Positions 43,968 through 55,299 of a stretch of DNA of 64,000 nucleotides are shown here, piece by piece. The notes beneath the pieces were generated by a model, which was not told the DNA's origin, ran no database searches, and saw nothing but the letters and a program-made list of their open reading frames with translations. Every line of letters begins with the position of its first letter. Within the stretch, counting starts at the first letter, position 1. Source of the DNA: Planctomycetota bacterium (GTDB lineage Bacteria > Planctomycetota > Planctomycetia > Pirellulales > PALSA-1355); NCBI GenBank assembly GCA_003389325.1, contig QQVE01000048.1, positions 1 through 64,000 of the forward strand. Direction: 5' to 3'. Both the position numbers and the translations under genes were made by a program.

Positions 43968-44963
43968 ATGACCATCACTCGACATGCCATCGTATTCATC
44001 GCTCGACTTGTTCTGGTGATCTCGGCAGTAGTGCTTCATGGGGCGATGCCGACAGCGACCGCGTCAGCGATCACCATCGACACGGTACCGGTAGGCAACG
44101 TCGGCAACGCGGACGACACCACCGGCTACGGCGCCGTCTCCTATCACTTCAACATCGGCACCACGGAAGTCACCAACGCCCAGTACGCGGCGTTCCTCAA
44201 TGCCAAGGCCGCCAGCGATCCGTTGGGGCTTTACAACACCAACATGGGGCTGGTCCTTGCCGGCGGTGGCATCACGCGCAGCGGCACCAGCGGAAGCTAC
44301 AGCTACGCGGCCATCAGCGGCCGGGAAAACCTGCCGGTAAACAATGTCTCCTGGTACGATGCCATCCGTTTCGCCAACTGGTTGCACAACGGCCAAGGAG
44401 TCGGCGACACCGAGTCGGGCGCCTACACGATTCTTGGTGGAACAGCGACGCCGAGCAACGGCCTTAGCATCACGCGCAATCCCGGCGCCGTCTGGTGGCT
44501 GACCAGTGAGGACGAGTGGTACAAGGCGGCCTACCACAAGAACGACGGCAACACGGCCAACTATTTCGAGTACGCCACGAGTAGCGATACCGATCCCACG
44601 GCCGAACCTCCACCCGGCGGATCCAATTCGGCGAACTACCTCAACGTCGTAAACGACTTGACGAGTGCCGGCGCCTATAGTGCCTCGGTCAGCCCCTACG
44701 GCACCTTCGACCAGGCCGGCAATGCCTGGGAGTGGAACGAGTCCTTATACTCCGGGTCGTCTCGCGGATTGCGGGGCGGGGGTTCTGGCAGCGTGGCGGC
44801 TAACATGGCCGCTTCGTACGTGGCCAGCTTCAATCCCACTTTCGAACAGAACAATTGGGGCTTCCGCGTTGCCACGGTCGTTCCAGAGCCAAGCACCTGG
44901 GCCCTCGCCCTCGGAGGCGCACTAGGGTTCTTGTTCTGTCACGGATGTCGCCGGAAACGCTAA
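43968..44963 (+). CDS. FGE/sulfatase-modifying-factor-like protein with PEP-CTERM tail
   Basis: 331 residues from ATG 43968, with GGGAG upstream. Signal peptide at residues ~5-32. The formylglycine-generating-enzyme-like fold shows NIGTTEVTNAQYAAFLNA, LPVNNVSWYDAIRFANWL, WLTSEDEWYKAAYH and GNAWEWNE...RGLRGGG. The catalytic Cys residues of true FGE are not apparent, so it is probably non-catalytic or binds ligand. The end, VPEPSTWALALGG... then HGCRRKR, is a PEP-CTERM sorting signal, so the protein is processed at the membrane. Confidence 0.85.
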   Translation: MTITRHAIVFIARLVLVISAVVLHGAMPTATASAITIDTVPVGNVGNADDTTGYGAVSYHFNIGTTEVTNAQYAAFLNAKAASDPLGLYNTNMGLVLAGGGITRSGTSGSYSYAAISGRENLPVNNVSWYDAIRFANWLHNGQGVGDTESGAYTILGGTATPSNGLSITRNPGAVWWLTSEDEWYKAAYHKNDGNTANYFEYATSSDTDPTAEPPPGGSNSANYLNVVNDLTSAGAYSASVSPYGTFDQAGNAWEWNESLYSGSSRGLRGGGSGSVAANMAASYVASFNPTFEQNNWGFRVATVVPEPSTWALALGGALGFLFCHGCRRKR

Positions 44964-45143
44964 GCGGTGGCATCCCGCCGGCGACCATCGTGCGTCCGCC
45001 AGGCACGTGCCGCGGGCATCACGCACTGACGACGAATACATGCTCCACGCGGCGGCGGACGCCGGCGCTCGTCCACGCAGGGTGACAAGATTCGCGACTC
45101 TCGTTGATTCGAATGCATCCAAGCTACTTCGGAGGTAATGCTA

Positions 45144-45827
45144 ATGCTCTCCACCAGACGGTTCGTTTTTTCTCTCACAATTCTGTCGCTGGCGCTGGCT
45201 TCGCCGGCCGGGGCCGTGACCTTCGGCCAGACAGATGATTTCCAGGACGGCACGACCCAGGGCTGGTCGAGCACGTTTGCCGATCCGACGCCTCCGGTGA
45301 ACGAAGCCAATGTGGGCCCGGCCGGCAGCGGCGACCATTCGCTCTTCATCGAGGCCGCTGCGCTTGAGTCGATCGCGATTCGCAATTCGACCCAATGGAC
45401 CGGCGATTATCTGTCGGCCGGCATCGACGGCATTCAATTCGCTTACGACAACTTCGGCACGACCCCTTTTTCGCTAGGCGCTACCATCAGCGGCCCCGGC
45501 GGCACCGTGATCACGCTTTCCGGTGCGCCCGTGCCAGGTGGAGGCGGATGGTCGACGGGCACCATCGATTTGAGCTCGGCCAACCTGTTGCCGCTCAGCG
45601 GTTCGATCGCCTCGACGCTGGCGAACGTCACGCTGATCGAGCTCGACCATATCTCGGCGGGAACGAACTTAATCGCCTCCGCGCCCATTAGCGTGCGTCT
45701 GGACAACATTCAAGCGGTGCCCGAGCCGTCCTCGCTGGCGCTGGCGTGTTTCGGCGCATGCGGCTGCTGGGCGCTGTGCCGCGGATGGATCAGGCATGCT
45801 CGCAGGGAGCCTAGCGCGTCCGGCTAA
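45144..45827 (+). CDS. Secreted PEP-CTERM protein
   Basis: 227 residues from ATG 45144; GGAGGT at 45131-45136 is at the right distance for this ATG rather than the one at 45138. Signal peptide (RRFVFSLTILSLALASPAGA). The mature part is beta-rich and similar to laminin-B-like/CBM domains (FQDGTTQGWSS ... LDNIQAVPEPSSLALACF). It ends with VPEPSSLAL, a short helix and Arg-rich tail (PEP-CTERM). Follows another PEP-CTERM gene by 180 bases. Confidence 0.8.
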   Translation: MLSTRRFVFSLTILSLALASPAGAVTFGQTDDFQDGTTQGWSSTFADPTPPVNEANVGPAGSGDHSLFIEAAALESIAIRNSTQWTGDYLSAGIDGIQFAYDNFGTTPFSLGATISGPGGTVITLSGAPVPGGGGWSTGTIDLSSANLLPLSGSIASTLANVTLIELDHISAGTNLIASAPISVRLDNIQAVPEPSSLALACFGACGCWALCRGWIRHARREPSASG

Positions 45828-45976
45828 GCGTCGTCGCGCGAACCGCCCGATACCTTCGAGCAGGACCGTTTGAACTTTCGCGAACTCGTTGTTGATCCTA
45901 TCAATGCGTTTGCGGCGCGATCCGGCGTTGCACGCCGGGCGTACCCAAACACTCTATTCATTGCCAGGAACGAGGC

Positions 45977-47407
45977 ATGACAGACCAGGCCACGCCCCCG
46001 GACCCGTCTGCGGAGAGTTCGCCGGGGAGAATCACCACCTCGGAAGACTGGTGGGCCGTCTGGTGCGGCGCGCTGCTGCTCTTGCTTTCGTTGCTCGCCG
46101 TGTGGGTCGCCCGCCCCGCGGACCTGAACGAACAAGTCGAGTCGGGCGAAACGGTCGAGGTCACCAGCCCGCTCGAGCCCTGGATCGGCAAGCCGCAATC
46201 GTGGACCGATAACCCGTTGGCCGCGTTGTATCGCCCGGCCGAAGGCGACGCCGCGGCATCGAACAGCCTGCCCGGCATCCTCGGGGCGATGGTCGTCATC
46301 GGCGTGCTGTTTGCCGTCGCCGCGCAAGTACGCACAGGCTCCGCGGCCGGCTTTCTCAAGGCATTCCCGCTGGTGTTCGCGCTGGCCGTGCTGGCTTACG
46401 TGCTGGCCGGCCAAAGCGTGCTCAAGGCCTACAACCTCGAGTACGCGCTGTGGGCCCTGCTGGTGGGGCTGGTGATCAGCAACACCGTCGGCACGCCCGC
46501 GTTTCTGAAGCCGGCGGTGATGACCGAGTTCTACATCAAGACCGGGCTGGTGCTGCTGGGGGCCGAAGTGCTGCTGCACCGGCTGATGGCCCTCGGCGTG
46601 CCGGGCATCTTCGTCTCCTGGGTCGTCACGCCGATCGTGCTGGTCTCGACGTACATCTTCGGCCAGAAGGTGCTGCGATTGGAATCGCGTTCGCTGAACA
46701 TGGTCGTGTCGGCCGACATGTCGGTCTGCGGCGTCTCGGCGGCCATCGCCACGGCCGCCGCGTGCAAAGCCAAGAAGGAAGAGCTCTCGCTGGCCATCGG
46801 CCTGTCGCTGTCGTTCACCGTGATCATGATGGTCGCCATGCCGGCCTTCATTCGCGCCGTCGGCATGGACGAGATCCTGGGCGGAGCCTGGCTGGGCGGC
46901 ACGATCGACTCCACCGGCGCCGTGGCCGCCGCCGGAGCCGCGCTCGGCGATCGCGCGCTCGAGGTGGCCGCCACGGTGAAAATGATTCAAAACATCCTGA
47001 TCGGCGTCGTCGCCTTCGCCGTGGCCATCTACTGGGTCACCCGCGTGGAGCGCGATCCCGGTGCGCCGCGGCCGGGCATCTCCGAAATCTGGCTACGATT
47101 CCCCAAGTTCGTGATCGGTTTCGTCGGCGCGTCGCTCGTGTTCACGCTCATCGCCACGCTTGTGCCGGCCGGGCCCGAGTTGGTCGACGCCACGATCCAC
47201 GGCTCGACGCGTTCGCTGCGGGGCTGGTTCTTCTGCCTGGCGTTCGTGTGCATCGGGCTCGATACCAACTTCGCCGCACTCGCTCCGTACTTTAAAGGCG
47301 GCAAGCCGCTGACGTTGTATCTCTGTGGCCAGACCCTGAATCTTTGCCTCACGCTGTTCATGGCCTGGCTGATGTTCCGCGTCATCTTCGCCGACCTGGC
47401 CGAGTAG
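45977..47407 (+). CDS. YeiH/UPF0324-family putative sulfate/anion exporter
   Basis: 476 residues with about 11 helices. YeiH family segments include [70 protein letters not shown] and [17 protein letters not shown]. The N-terminal ~100 residues carry an extra helix and a periplasmic loop not usual in short family members. Transport of sulfate or sulfite-related anions is inferred from the family. A small one-helix protein follows 2 bases after the stop. Confidence 0.82.
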   Translation: MTDQATPPDPSAESSPGRITTSEDWWAVWCGALLLLLSLLAVWVARPADLNEQVESGETVEVTSPLEPWIGKPQSWTDNPLAALYRPAEGDAAASNSLPGILGAMVVIGVLFAVAAQVRTGSAAGFLKAFPLVFALAVLAYVLAGQSVLKAYNLEYALWALLVGLVISNTVGTPAFLKPAVMTEFYIKTGLVLLGAEVLLHRLMALGVPGIFVSWVVTPIVLVSTYIFGQKVLRLESRSLNMVVSADMSVCGVSAAIATAAACKAKKEELSLAIGLSLSFTVIMMVAMPAFIRAVGMDEILGGAWLGGTIDSTGAVAAAGAALGDRALEVAATVKMIQNILIGVVAFAVAIYWVTRVERDPGAPRPGISEIWLRFPKFVIGFVGASLVFTLIATLVPAGPELVDATIHGSTRSLRGWFFCLAFVCIGLDTNFAALAPYFKGGKPLTLYLCGQTLNLCLTLFMAWLMFRVIFADLAE

Positions 47408-47409
47408 CG

Positions 47410-47697
47410 ATGCCCGTGCAATTGCATCTCGATAGCGCCGAGCCCCCCGTCGACTCTGCCCGCCCGGCGCGCGCACGTGCCGCTTGGTGCAAGCTGGCAG
47501 CTTGCTGCTGCGCGATCGGCGCAACCTGGCTATTCGTTCTCCCCTGGCTGTCCGGGCGCCCCCGCGTGCGCGAGCACCTCGACTGGCTCGACGCCCGCCA
47601 GATCGACGCAAGCGCCATGTACTACACCGAGCTCGAGGCCATGCGGCCGATCCTACAGCGGCTCGAGGGTCGGCAGCCGAGCGACGAGCCTCGCTAG
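47410..47697 (+). CDS. Small single-helix membrane protein
   Basis: 95 residues from ATG 47410, two bases after the YeiH stop. One hydrophobic helix at residues ~28-48 (KLAACCCAIGATWLFVLPWL) is followed by a charged cytoplasmic-like tail. Coupling to the transporter gene suggests an accessory role, but no family is recognised. Confidence 0.6.
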   Translation: MPVQLHLDSAEPPVDSARPARARAAWCKLAACCCAIGATWLFVLPWLSGRPRVREHLDWLDARQIDASAMYYTELEAMRPILQRLEGRQPSDEPR

Positions 47698-47805
47698 ACG
47701 CGTTCCTTTCACGATCGGCCCAACTCTCGTAAAATCACCCTCTCCCCGCATGGGCGGCAGACGGGGGTCTTCCGAAACCGCCACTCGAAACGCTGGAGCG
47801 GACAC

Positions 47806-49362
<1,557 letters not shown>

Positions 49363-49389
49363 CGATCGTTCAACATCCTTTTTGCGCAT

Positions 49390-50247
49390 TTAGCTCTGCG
49401 CCGCGCCGCGCTCCGCGTGCTCAGCGACGAAGCGCGCGATGCCTGCGGCCACGCGCTGGGGCTGGTCGATCGGCGAAAAGACGGTGGCGTCGGCAATCGG
49501 CTCGAGCCGGGCGTGCTGGAAGCATTCCTTCAGCCGGCCGGCCAACTCGAGAGTGAAAAACGGATCGTCCTCGCCCCACAACAGCAGCACCTCGCCGGCA
49601 AAATCCTTGAAGCGCTCGGCGGCCGCCAGCGTCAGCTTATTCGATACGCCCCGGGCGAACTTGCCGGCATCGCGCCGCACGGCGGAGCTCTTGGCCAGCG
49701 GCTTCACCCAACTTTGCAACTGCGCCGTGCTTAGGGGCCGCCTGGTGAGCGCCCCAAAGGCCGTTTTGCCGCGGCACAGCGCGGGGATGCGATACATGGC
49801 CTGACTGACGGCAAACATCGCGCCGGGAAGGCGCGGCAGCAGGGCCAGATACTCGAAGCCGGCCGGCGGAAACACCTCCAGCCCGTCGCAATTGGTGAGC
49901 ACCAACTGCCCCACCCGCTGCGCGCGATCGGCGACGACCAGTTGGCAGATCGCCCCGCCCGAATCGTTGCCCACCAGCGTCACGTCGTCGAGGTCCAGCG
50001 CCTCGAGAAAGTCGGCCACCAGGCGAGCCATGCCCGGCGGCGAGAGATCGGCATCGGCACGCATCGGCTTGGTGTGCGAACCCAGCGGCCAGTCGGGTGC
50101 GATGCAGCGGTGCGACTCGCTGAGCACGTCGATCACGCCCGACCACAGGTGATGATCGACCAGGAAGCCGTGGACGAAAACGATCGGCGGGCCCTGCCCT
50201 CGATCGAGATAGCGGATCGTCCCCTGGCGAAGTTCGATTTCGTTCAT
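49390..50247 (-). CDS. Alpha/beta hydrolase with Asp nucleophile
   Basis: 285 residues from ATG 50247, with AGGAGG upstream. Fold marks: PPIVFVHGFLVDHHLW (oxyanion region) near residue 20 and the nucleophile elbow LVGNDSGGA near residue 90, with Asp in place of the usual Ser, as in haloalkane-dehalogenase-like enzymes. LLLWGEDDPFF supplies the acid. At the position where the catalytic His is expected the sequence reads ATVFSPIDQPQ, lacking His. Either the activity is unusual or the acid/base comes from elsewhere. Divergent from the XRE regulator, which may control it. Confidence 0.78.
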   Translation of the reverse strand: MNEIELRQGTIRYLDRGQGPPIVFVHGFLVDHHLWSGVIDVLSESHRCIAPDWPLGSHTKPMRADADLSPPGMARLVADFLEALDLDDVTLVGNDSGGAICQLVVADRAQRVGQLVLTNCDGLEVFPPAGFEYLALLPRLPGAMFAVSQAMYRIPALCRGKTAFGALTRRPLSTAQLQSWVKPLAKSSAVRRDAGKFARGVSNKLTLAAAERFKDFAGEVLLLWGEDDPFFTLELAGRLKECFQHARLEPIADATVFSPIDQPQRVAAGIARFVAEHAERGAAQS

Positions 50248-50448
50248 TTCGGCGTTCCTCCTAGCGGTTGCTCGATGAAAAACCCGGCCGCGAAAGTCAG
50301 GCGATGCACACGTCCGACTCCGCTTCAGTCTTGGTTGGTAGCGTGCCGCCGGCAATTACCTGCGAGGTAATGGGATGGCGGACACGCGTGCGGTAAGCTG
50401 CACGTGGCCCCAGAAAAAGAAATCCACCTCCGGCGAGCGAGCGTCGCG

Positions 50449-51264
50449 ATGACATCGGCCAGCATTTCCACGTCCTCCGCGTTCGGCGAGCGTCTCCGCT
50501 TCTGGCGGAATGCCCGCAGCGTGAGCCAGTTGCAGCTTGCCATGGCGGCGAACGTCTCCTCGCGGCACGTGAGCTTTCTGGAAACGGGCCGCTCGAAGCC
50601 GAGTCGCCAGATGGTGATGCAAATCGCCGAAGTGCTCGACGTGCCGCTGCGCGAGCGCAATGCCCTGCTCGACGCAGCCGGCTTCGCGCCCGCCTACCGG
50701 GCCAGCAACTTGGACAGCGAGCACCTGGCCACCGTGCGGCATTCGCTCGAGTTCCTGCTCGAGCGGCACGACCCCTACCCGGCGGTCGTCGTCGACCGGC
50801 ATTGGAACCTGCTGCTACAGAATCGAGCCTCGCAGCAACTGCTCAGACGCTTCGTGCTCTCGGCCGAGTCGCTCGTCGCGCCGCTGAACGTGATGCACGT
50901 GCTGTTTCGCGAGGACGGCATGCGGCCGTTCGTCGTCAATTGGAACGAACTGACCGCGGCCATGGTCAGCCGGCTGCAGCGCGAGGCCAACAGCGACCCG
51001 GCCGACGCGCAGTGCCAGCAGTTGCTGTCGATGGCCCTGGAAGCCTGCGGCGGCGCGGGCCGTACGCCACAGATGGAGTTCGCCGCCGACAGCCCCGCCA
51101 TGCTCGAGATGCGACTGCGGCGCGACGACGTCGAGCTGGGCCTGTTCTCCACGATCACCACGCTCGGCACACCGCTCGACGTCACGCTGCAAGAGCTCCG
51201 CCTGGAAACGTTCTTCCCCACCGACGACGCCAGCGAGCAGGTGATCAAGTCGCTGGTCGAGTGA
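50449..51264 (+). CDS. XRE-family regulator with MmyB-like ligand domain
   Basis: 271 residues from ATG 50449. The helix-turn-helix at ~10-65 (FGERLRFWRNARSVSQLQLAMAANVSSRHVSFLETGRSKPS) is of the XRE type. The rest matches the MmyB-like, PAS-related fatty-acid-sensing domain (YPAVVVDRHWNLLLQN, FVVNWNELTAAMVSRLQREA). Such regulators often control the divergent gene, here an alpha/beta hydrolase. Confidence 0.85.
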   Translation: MTSASISTSSAFGERLRFWRNARSVSQLQLAMAANVSSRHVSFLETGRSKPSRQMVMQIAEVLDVPLRERNALLDAAGFAPAYRASNLDSEHLATVRHSLEFLLERHDPYPAVVVDRHWNLLLQNRASQQLLRRFVLSAESLVAPLNVMHVLFREDGMRPFVVNWNELTAAMVSRLQREANSDPADAQCQQLLSMALEACGGAGRTPQMEFAADSPAMLEMRLRRDDVELGLFSTITTLGTPLDVTLQELRLETFFPTDDASEQVIKSLVE

Positions 51265-51495
51265 CCGGCCGCGATGCGCCCCGCTCTCCTGGCAGCGGCG
51301 TCGGTCGCACCGGTTTCCGCGATTTCGCGGAATTCCCTGGCCGAACGTGCGAACTCTTTCGACGCAGTGTCGCTTGCGCAGTGTCGCTCACTGGGCGTGC
51401 TTGCCGATACGTCTCAAGAGACGAGACCCGTACCGCTCGTCCGTCCCCCGCGCACGCGCCGCCGTCCCTCCCCACGTACAGGCCCGGAGTCCGCC

Positions 51496-52230
51496 ATGAA
51501 CGTCCCCTCACGCCAGCGCGAACTGCACCTTGAGCCCGGCTTTCTCGAGGCCGACTTCGTGGCGGAGTACAGCAAGGAAACGGCCAAGTTCCCGGTCGAG
51601 TTTCGCCCGGTGCTCCAGTTCGTCGCCGGGCATCTCCACGCCGTGGGCGAAACCGACGTGCTCGAGATCGGACCCGGCCCCGGCTGGATGGCGATTCTGC
51701 TGGCCAAGTCGCACCCGGGCGTGCACGTCAGCGGCATCGACGTGTCGCTCCCCTTCGTCGAGCAGGCCTGCGAAAACGCCGTCCGCGCCGGCGTGGCCGA
51801 CCGCGTGCGGTTCGCCGTCGGCGACGCGGCGCACATGGACGGGATCGACGACGCGACGTTCGACGTCGTGATGTCGAACCAGAGCTTCCACTATTGGGAT
51901 GCGCCCGAGGGCGTGCTCGACCAGATCGCCCGGGTGCTCAAGCCCAGCGGCGTGTTCTGCATCCGCGACGATCGCCGCGACCTGAACCTGCTGGGCAAGG
52001 CCCAAGTGTTGCTGGGCCGCTGTTTTCTCTCGCGCCGCATCGGTTCGTCGTGGGCCCGCTCGGTTTCGGGTTGTTTCACGCCCGACGAGGCCGAGGCGAT
52101 TCTCGAGCGCTCGCAACTGCGCGGCCGCTGGGAAATGACCTGCACCCCGCGCACGCTGCTCGTGACCGGCCATGCTGCCCGCGCCGCCACGGAGATGCCG
52201 CTGGAACCCGCCGCGTCGGCCGAAGGCTGA
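51496..52230 (+). CDS. SAM-dependent methyltransferase
   Basis: 244 residues from ATG 51496, with GGAG 6 bases upstream. SAM-binding motif VLEIGPGPGWMAILLA near residue 55, GIDVSLPFVEQACENA, DAAHMDGIDDATFDVVMSNQSFHYW and VLKPSGVFCIRDD. Class I (UbiE/Methyltransf_11) type; substrate unknown. It lies 231 bases after the XRE gene on the same strand. Confidence 0.85.
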   Translation: MNVPSRQRELHLEPGFLEADFVAEYSKETAKFPVEFRPVLQFVAGHLHAVGETDVLEIGPGPGWMAILLAKSHPGVHVSGIDVSLPFVEQACENAVRAGVADRVRFAVGDAAHMDGIDDATFDVVMSNQSFHYWDAPEGVLDQIARVLKPSGVFCIRDDRRDLNLLGKAQVLLGRCFLSRRIGSSWARSVSGCFTPDEAEAILERSQLRGRWEMTCTPRTLLVTGHAARAATEMPLEPAASAEG

Positions 52231-52282
52231 CGGATCGCGGCATCGGTCGCACGCTGAAACTGCTGACGCGCTGCGCCGCGTC

Positions 52283-53905
52283 TTACGAGGGCTCATCCGC
52301 CGACTCGAGCGTTTCGCGCATGCGATCGCGCAAGGCGTCATCTGGTTCGTGCACCACCGCGTCTTTCAGCAGGGTTTCCAACTCGCCGGGCCACGTTTCT
52401 CGCGGCCAATTGGCCAGTGCCGTGAGAGCACCGCCGCGGTTTCTGACAACCGGACTCTGCAAGCCTGCTGCAATCAAACGCGCTCCATGACCTGGAAACC
52501 GCCCTAGTTCCTGCAGCACAAAGTCCAGACACATGTGATGCTCGAAGCCTGGGCCTATCCCGGGTGCATCGCCGGGGCCGGTGGCGATCTTTTGCAGGTC
52601 GAGATTCGTTTCGGCGAACTGGGTCGCCTGGGCGATGCGGCTTTCGTCGCAACCCGCCATCACCTCGTACCATCGCCCCACATCCAGCGGCTGCTCCTGC
52701 AATCGCCGCCAGTGAATGTTCCATGTGTCGATGCCGAGTTGCTTGGCAACTCGATTCGCGTTGTGGAACTCCACTTCGTCTGCGCTTCCCAACTGCGCTT
52801 GAGTGCGCTCCATCCACTCGGCGCGACCGAGAATCGCACCGCACTGCGCGCGCAGACGATCGCGACAATCGGCGGTCCACCCGGCACTGTAGCGGTTCTC
52901 CCACTCGGACTGACCTTCGCCAAGAAAGGACCTGACCGAGGCCACGTGGAGAAAGTCACCCAGCGATTCTGCGGACGACGTCATGTAGTCCAGGTACATT
53001 TCCATCACGGGCCGGGCATCTTCGTAGTCGTCGATCCCCTCGGCGGGGCCGCCGGCGATAAGCGCTTCGAGAATCGCTCCCGCTGCGGACAACAGCTCCC
53101 GGTCGGCGTCGCCCTGACTAAGTTCGCCTCGCAGCTTCCCCGCCCGGGCGCAGGTTGCCGCGAGATACTCGTCCATGACCGAGTTGCGAAATCCTTCGCG
53201 CACGAGCCACCGCTGGATCGCCGGGTTTGTTGTTTGAGCCAGTCGTTCGACGACGTGAATGCGCCCCCAGCCAGTCACGTTGCGTGCCAACGTCCAGAGC
53301 GCTTCCTCCGGGTTCTCGGACGAGTTGGTCAGCGCGACGGCGCAAAACAGCGTGAATTCGTCATGCCGGCCGAGCGTCAAGAACAACTCGGCGTTGGCAG
53401 GTTGCTGAAACAAGCCAAGCAGGGCAATCCCGAACTTCACCGGCTCCCTGTCAGTCGCCTCGGTCACAAACGAGTGCGCCAGCTCGTATAGCCGCTCGTG
53501 GTTGAGACCGCGAGCGTTGATAAGCGCCTCGATCACGGGATCGATGATCGAGACGACCTGTTCCGCGATGACGTGCCTGTAAACGGCGGCTTTGTTCAGC
53601 GCCGTCGGCTGTCGCGCATAGGCGTCGACCAGCTTGACGGTCGCCTTGACCACGCGGTCGTCCTGGCCCGTCCCCATGTGGTGTGTCGCCACGCCATCCA
53701 TCGCCCCCGCCGCCCAGCGGATCGGCGAGCCCGCATTGACACGCTCTTCGTCGGGCAGGTGGTAGCCGTCGTCGGAAACCCCCGGCTCTCCGGGAACGAC
53801 GTGCGAACGGATGAACTCGAGGATCGAGGGACCTTCGTCCCAGGGCATCACGGTCGGCTCGCCGTCGCCGCCGTCACGCCCGAAGAAACGCCGCAACAGT
53901 CCCAT
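52283..53905 (-). CDS. Hypothetical helical protein
   Basis: 540 residues. N-terminal MGLLRRFFGRDGG is basic and amphipathic, then acidic and helical throughout with HEAT-like segments (RWLVREGFRNSVMDEYLAAT; RNRGGALTALANWPRETWPGELETLLKDAV). I recognise no family or catalytic motif; it may be an alpha-solenoid scaffold. Slightly lower local GC than its neighbours. Confidence 0.65.
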   Translation of the reverse strand: MGLLRRFFGRDGGDGEPTVMPWDEGPSILEFIRSHVVPGEPGVSDDGYHLPDEERVNAGSPIRWAAGAMDGVATHHMGTGQDDRVVKATVKLVDAYARQPTALNKAAVYRHVIAEQVVSIIDPVIEALINARGLNHERLYELAHSFVTEATDREPVKFGIALLGLFQQPANAELFLTLGRHDEFTLFCAVALTNSSENPEEALWTLARNVTGWGRIHVVERLAQTTNPAIQRWLVREGFRNSVMDEYLAATCARAGKLRGELSQGDADRELLSAAGAILEALIAGGPAEGIDDYEDARPVMEMYLDYMTSSAESLGDFLHVASVRSFLGEGQSEWENRYSAGWTADCRDRLRAQCGAILGRAEWMERTQAQLGSADEVEFHNANRVAKQLGIDTWNIHWRRLQEQPLDVGRWYEVMAGCDESRIAQATQFAETNLDLQKIATGPGDAPGIGPGFEHHMCLDFVLQELGRFPGHGARLIAAGLQSPVVRNRGGALTALANWPRETWPGELETLLKDAVVHEPDDALRDRMRETLESADEPS

Positions 53906-54052
53906 CGCGCCCCTCCCCGCAGCTGGTTTCGATTCTCGCGAGAGTGTGTGTTACTCAAGCAGGATACCGCGCGCAGTATCCCCGAAGAAGCCGTGTCCAC
54001 GTGTACCAGCCAGAGGGCGCGTTCGGTATCCGCGACGATCGCAGCCCATCGC

Positions 54053-54865
54053 CTACGACGGGCCGCCGAGGGCACGCAGGTAGCGTTCGGCGCTGCGGTG
54101 CACGGCGGACTTGGCGTCGACGGCGACGACCTTGCCCCAGAAGGCTCCATAGATGCGGTCGAACGCGAAGGGCTCGACCGCGGCGACGATCCGCTCGACG
54201 GCCGCCGCGGGCAGCGGGATAAGGTTGGGGTACGAGTACATGAAGCTCACCCAGCGGCGATCCTGCACGACTTGGATAATGTCGCCGCTGAGCAGCACGC
54301 CCCGGCCGTCCGCCCCGTCGGGCCAGTGCAGCACGGTGCCGCCCTCGAAGTGACCGCCGCAGCGGACGAGCGTCAGCCCGCCGGGCAGCTTTCTTGTTTC
54401 GCCTTCCCAGAATTCAATCCGCTCGCCCCCGCGCATCACCCATTGCCGGTCGGCCGCGTGCAGCAGCACCGGACAGGCAAACGCCGCGGCCCACTCGACC
54501 ATCGTGGTGTAGTAGTGCGGATGGCTGATGGCGATCGCCGAGAGGCCTCCGCTGGCGACGATCATCTCGGCCAGCGCATCATCGAAGCGGGCGATGCAGT
54601 CCCACAGGATGTTGCCCTCGGGCCGTCGCAGCAGCAGCGCCCGCTGGCCGATGCCGAAGTCCGGCTCGATGCCGATACTGGTGAGCCCCGGCTCCATTTG
54701 CTGAACGGTGTTGCGGTGCGTGCGGCGCAGCTCGTCGAGCGTCGTCCACTGCTGCCCGCCCCAGCCGACATACTGCCGCTCTTCGGTGCAGATCGCGCAT
54801 CGGTTCGGCGGCTCGTTCGTTTCGGCATACTGCGTGCCGCACGTGGTGCAAATGAAGTGGGGCAT
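54053..54865 (-). CDS. Metallo-beta-lactamase-fold protein with N-terminal zinc ribbon
   Basis: 270 residues from ATG 54865. Residues 1-30 hold a zinc ribbon (FICTTCGTQYAETNEPPNRCAIC, CxxC...CxxC). The rest is a beta-lactamase-like fold: ISHPHYYTTMVEW near residue 115 (HxH with YYTT rather than the usual xDH), CGGHFEGGTVLHW (third His) and LLSGDIIQV (metal-bridging Asp). The changed HxH motif suggests a non-standard metal site. Hydrolytic substrate unknown. Confidence 0.78.
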   Translation of the reverse strand: MPHFICTTCGTQYAETNEPPNRCAICTEERQYVGWGGQQWTTLDELRRTHRNTVQQMEPGLTSIGIEPDFGIGQRALLLRRPEGNILWDCIARFDDALAEMIVASGGLSAIAISHPHYYTTMVEWAAAFACPVLLHAADRQWVMRGGERIEFWEGETRKLPGGLTLVRCGGHFEGGTVLHWPDGADGRGVLLSGDIIQVVQDRRWVSFMYSYPNLIPLPAAAVERIVAAVEPFAFDRIYGAFWGKVVAVDAKSAVHRSAERYLRALGGPS

Positions 54866-54950
54866 GGTACGTCCTGCGTCGACAACCCGATCTATCAAAC
54901 CGCAGGGAGCCGCGCCCCCTGTGCTTCGAAATCGTAGCACGCGGGGCGGG

Positions 54951-55190
54951 TCAACGGACCGGGTGGGCGACGTTGGCCGGCGCTTCGGGAGTCAGACACG
55001 TGGCAGGACGTTCCCCGTCGTCCTGATTCAGTTCCTCGAAGATTTCGACCCACCGCCGGTACGCGGCGTCGATCCGGATACTGGCCCTACGCGACCGCTC
55101 GCGCAGAACCAGCGATCGTTCCAACAACCGAGCAAGAGACCCCTCGGGCATCGCTGCACCTCGTGGGCTGAAGGCGGCCGGCTCGGTCAA
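54951..55190 (-). CDS. Small hypothetical protein
   Basis: 79 residues or fewer; an internal ATG at 55151 gives MPEGSLARLLERSLVLRERSRR and a helical, charged product that may be the true start. No family recognised. It lies between the MBL-fold gene and the response regulator on the same strand. May be a spurious frame. Confidence 0.35.
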   Translation of the reverse strand: MTEPAAFSPRGAAMPEGSLARLLERSLVLRERSRRASIRIDAAYRRWVEIFEELNQDDGERPATCLTPEAPANVAHPVR

Positions 55191-55299
55191 AAGGAGAAGC
55201 GCGATGTTGCGCGTGACCAGTCAAAGAAGTCACCCACCTGGGCGGCAGCCTACCAGAATCGGCCGGCATCCTCCATGGCAATCCGGCGGCGCACTGACC

